Shown here: positions 60,826 to 64,000 of the stretch, piece by piece | How positions within the stretch are numbered: position 1 is the first letter of the stretch | Layout: the number at the start of each line of letters is the position of its first letter | NCBI RefSeq assembly: GCF_027744825.2 | Contig: NC_071334.1 | Coordinates: 34,007,937-34,071,936 of the forward strand | Direction of reading: 5' to 3' | Source: Synchiropus splendidus | Lineage: Eukaryota > Chordata > Actinopteri > Syngnathiformes > Callionymidae | DNA length: 64,000 bases | The notes under the pieces: generated by a model | What the model was told of the DNA's origin: nothing | The model's input: the letters and a program-made list of their open reading frames with translations, nothing else | The model's database searches: none | Position numbers and translations under genes: made by a program

Positions 60826-61944
60826 AGTGTTTTGAGGTGACAGTCTTCGAAGTCATATTCCGCTCATGTGTTTCTTCATCCCTCAGTGTGTGACCCAAGT
60901 GTGTTGCCAGGTAAAGTGCGAGAGGATCAGTGAGGTTCAAGGCTGAGTAGGAGAGTGAGAAGTGAAAGTGAGCAGGGAAGCAGAGTGAAGAATCAACACC
61001 GCACCTTCACATGGGTGAAGCGCGTCTTAATTGCTGCCTTCTGGCTGTTTGCTCATCAGTGACTACTGTGGCATTGTTCTCCTCATTACCGCCGTGTTCA
61101 TCTGTTTTCAGCTTCATTAGTTGCTGGTCCTCTGAGACCCCCTGACCTGCTCCCTCGGCGGTGAGTTCCCTCGCTGGAAGGAGTATTGCGTGACGCTTGT
61201 TGTTTCATTGTTGGCTTTGTCGGGGTGGAGCAGTGAGTAGTGTCCTGACTTTGTGCCGAGTGACCTCAGCCTGAAGAAAGGTCGAGGTCACTAGCTTTAT
61301 AGAGACTGAAGAGACAGAAGCTCAGTCATCCACAGCAGACCCAGAGTAGAACTTCTGCTCCTATGAGAGAAGGCAGTTGAGGTGGCTTGTGCACCATGAC
61401 TTTAATCTGGCCCTTAACTCTTCAACTCATAAATGCAGTGGCCATGACAAAAGGTCTTTTACTGAGGAGTTGAAACGAGAGGAGACCAAGGGCAGACCCA
61501 GGACGCGCTGTGGAGGTGGGCAGGTGAGATGGAAGCGTGGGCCTCTGCTCCAATGGCTGCCCTCGCATGAGAACATGCATCGATGGACTGAAACGCCATT
61601 TTGGGGGACGATAACAGACATTTAGATAAATGTAGATAACGGTGGTTCTCAAATGAACACAGAACCATCAACTTAAATTTATAAAAATCTTGTGATAGTA
61701 GAGCGGACCAAGAATGTCTGATGAATCTGTGTAAAATATGAATATATTTGGGCTCTGTTAACACACAGTCCATATGAGTTTAGTTTGTGGTGTGAAGCGT
61801 GTGTCAGGTGCTGTGGATATGTTGACTCCAGGTACAGCAGCAGGTGTTGTGCCTGAGCTGGTTGTCTAGGAGGAACATCTCTTGGGGAATACAGAGCTGT
61901 TAACTGGATCAGCAGCGGCGGGATGTCAGTCTGGGCTGGAGAGG
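60826..61944. other. Intergenic region between thop1 and the nwd1-like gene
   Basis: About 1.1 kb in tandem orientation, holding a LINE-tail fragment at 61374-61560 and presumably the nwd1-like promoter and 5' UTR. No other exon is supported. Confidence 0.45.
61374..61560 (+). repeat. LINE 3'-tail fragment
   Basis: The phrases 'gttgaggtggcttgtgcac' and 'gggcagacccaggacgcgct' follow the plus-sense tail consensus, interrupted by unrelated sequence. A diverged copy of the same family as at 28634. Confidence 0.45.
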
Positions 61945-63987
61945 ATGGAGGGAACGTGTGCATCCGAGAAGATCACCGGACGGAGCCTGCAGGACTTCCT
62001 GAGGGGACAGAGAATCCAGACCACTGGGTCAAACATGATCCGGGTTTTCATCAGCTCCACGTTCACAGGTCAGAAGAGAAGTTCTTTTGGTAGCTCTCTT
62101 TGTTCTGGACTTGAAAACTAAGATTAGAAATGAAAATAGTAGTTTAATTAGTTTCTGTGATTTGAGGTATGACAAGTGAACAGAGACACAAGGGGGAATG
62201 TAGTCAGACGTTTTGGGACATAATGATTCTTTAGACGCCTCTCCACGCAGCGCACACAACACTTGTATTTCCATCCATCTATTTTCCGTCGTTTTATCCG
62301 AGGTCAGGTCGTGGAGGTCCGGGCTTCCCTCCAGTGACCTCGGGGCAGTACTGAGGTTTTTATGGTCAGCGGAGAGAGCCCATCCTTCCATCATATTTTG
62401 GATCTCCTCCCATTTGGACATACCCACGCCAGGGAGCCACCTCAACTGGCATCTCACAGATGGTCTCCAGGATGACTGTGCTCAGTGTCTGACTGCACCT
62501 GCAACAAACCGACTGATGTAGTACTAAAAGTCACTGAAGAGCAGTCCCTCTCAAATAGTGGGGCAGCCCCCCAAGTGTAATTGCACACCCACTCATGATT
62601 TTTTAAAATTAATTTCAGGCAAATTAATGCACTTTAAGTCTTTCCTGGCGGGTGAAATGGAAAACAATTGAGAAGCACTGCTGTAGATGCAGGATTATTT
62701 ATGGCCAAATTTGGCGCATGGGAGCAACAGGGTTGCAGTTTCATGTGACATTTGTGGCCTGTAAAGTCTGACAACAGGTTCCAGCGTACACCAGTAATAC
62801 TGAGATTACAGAGGGAAGCTAACTGCAGATTTACCAAATCCTCCGAAGGGTTGATGGACAGAGACATTGCAGCATCCCAATCTTTTGTTGCTTTAATTCC
62901 ACCGTAGACAAAAGGCTACATTTCTGCCCGTCCATGTTGACACTTTTTCTCTCTGAGACTACTTTTACTGGGGATGCCGCTTCGGTGGCTGAAAACTAGC
63001 AACTACACAGGTGTGCGTGGAGTGACGTGTCGCCAAGTGACATCAAGAGAAAGTCCAGACATCTGCAGAGAAACTATTGTATCAGGTGTGAGTAGAAATC
63101 CACGGGTCAATTTTGGCTCTGTCTGCACTCATATGACCCGTATGTCCGTCCCACAGTCCCTCAAACCGCTTGATGAATTTCATCTGCCCTGTCTTCCCAA
63201 ACAGTTCAGGTCATGTCTTTCATGAGCAGAGGGAGGGTGAGAGGCTGGGCACTATGACCACTGATACTGAGCTGTGTGTTCAGACATGAGCAGCGAGAGG
63301 AAGGTGTTGCTGGAGAGAGCGTTCCCGCAAGTGCAGGCCTTCTGTCGCTCCCTGGGGTTGCTGTTTGAGGTCAGTGTCTTTAATCGTCCACAACACCAAA
63401 ACAAAACCCATCACCAGGGTCACCCGGCATTTCACAGGCTGTGGATCTGCGATGGGGTCTCAGAAGCATCACACCTGGGGACCATGAGGCCTGTGAGGTC
63501 TTCATAGAGGAAATTGAGAGGTGCAGGAGGCTCTCTGCCGGACCTTCTTTTGTTGTGAGTGTCATGAAATTATTTCAGGGTATCTATCGAGCCATCTGCA
63601 CATCCTGCTTGTTTGCCATCTTGGCTCCACAGGCACTGCTGGGGAACAGGTACGGACACCGGGCGCTTCCTCTTGTGATCCCAGAGAAGCTACTGGAGGT
63701 CCTCCTGGCCACGCTTTCCAAAAGCCCCGACGGGGTCAAGCACCTGACTCAGTGGTTCTGGAAGGATGAGAATGCCATTCCGCCCGTCTACGTCCTGCAG
63801 CCCATCTCGACTCATTTCAGCCACTACAGCGACCTCCGACCTGAGAGCGCGATGCACCGCGAGCAGGACGTGACATTGTGGCGTCTGGCCGAAACTCAGC
63901 TGCTGAAACTCCTACGATCGGCCGCCTCGGACGCCGAAGCGGCAGGTGACATCACCGTCGAGCAGAAACAAGTGTTCTTCACATCCG
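61945..63987 (+). CDS. nwd1: NACHT and WD-repeat protein 1-like (5' part, cut by the window edge)
   Basis: Four exons on plus: 61945-62068, 63284-63369, 63438-63554, 63633-63987; a GTGAGC donor follows at 63988 and the gene continues beyond the window. The visible 227 residues carry RVFISSTFTDMSSERKVLL, VDLRWGLRSITPGDHEAC, GPSFVALLGNRYGHRALP and WFWKDENAIPPVYVLQP, the N-terminal region that precedes the NACHT ATPase and WD40 propeller in NWD1. NWD2 is related, but the VDLRWG form fits NWD1 better. An in-frame second ATG lies at 62035, and the frame is open upstream to a stop near 61867, so 61945 is the first ATG. NACHT and WD domains are not visible here. Human NWD1 is also on 19p. Confidence 0.82.
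62275..62480 (-). repeat. LINE 3'-tail remnant, antisense, in nwd1-like intron 1
   Basis: Minus-strand reading gives 'gatgccagttgaggtggct', 'aaatgggaggagatccaaa' and then the typical tail toward 'aaaacgacggaaaatagat'. A diverged member of the same tail family as above. Confidence 0.55.
62542..62680. mobile_element. Short hAT-like MITE in nwd1-like intron 1
   Basis: The left end CAGTCCCTCTCAAATAG and the complement of the right end, CAGTGCTTCTCAATTG, are similar hAT-style terminal repeats. Flanking 8-mers CTGAAGAG and CTGTAGAT agree at six of eight positions, which is suggestive. A lone similar end (CAGTCCTTCCCAAATAG) occurs in thop1 intron 5 near 57584. Confidence 0.5.
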
Positions 63988-64000
63988 GTGAGCATTGAGA

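Overview
The window is vertebrate nuclear DNA. Genes are split by GT-AG introns, several orthologues of human chromosome 19p genes are recognisable, and three features point to a teleost fish: a FISNA-NACHT-LRR-B30.2 NLR, a fish-type TRIM with a PRY-SPRY domain, and fish-type LINE, hAT and DIRS-like repeats. Nine protein-coding genes are supported by exon-by-exon reading, with splice phases that close in every gene. Two more points matter for use: the left-edge and right-edge genes are partial. No bacterial-type operons, CRISPR arrays or RNA genes could be supported.

Layout, left to right. (1) A c19orf25-like UPF0449 gene (minus, cut by the left edge) and reep6 (minus), which are neighbours in human 19p13.3. 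(2) A TspanC8 tetraspanin closest to tspan33 (plus); its sixth coding intron contains a complete intronless TRIM gene on the same strand. (3) A long glutamate-transporter gene of the EAAT5-like SLC1A group (minus, 19.5-30.0 kb). (4) A 4 kb gene-poor spacer with repeat debris and a strong hairpin. (5) slc39a3 (ZIP3 zinc transporter, minus). (6) A complete NLRC3-like NLR (minus) with 5' exons up to about 43.7 kb. (7) A repeat-rich spacer holding remnants of a DIRS-like tyrosine-recombinase retroelement. (8) sgta (minus) and thop1 (plus), head to head across a short promoter with two perfect CRE octamers. (9) The 5' end of an nwd1-like NACHT/WD-repeat gene (plus), running off the right edge.

The conserved housekeeping genes (reep6, slc39a3, sgta, thop1) match two separate human 19p13.3 neighbourhoods brought close together. 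Lineage-specific immune-type genes sit inside this framework: the TRIM within an intron and the NLR between slc39a3 and sgta. I found no clear candidate for an undescribed molecular system. The best leads are the nested single-exon TRIM, the NLR insertion with its modular exon duplications, the SGTA-THOP1 CRE promoter, and the mobile-element remnants. All splice models are read by eye, and untranslated ends are approximate.
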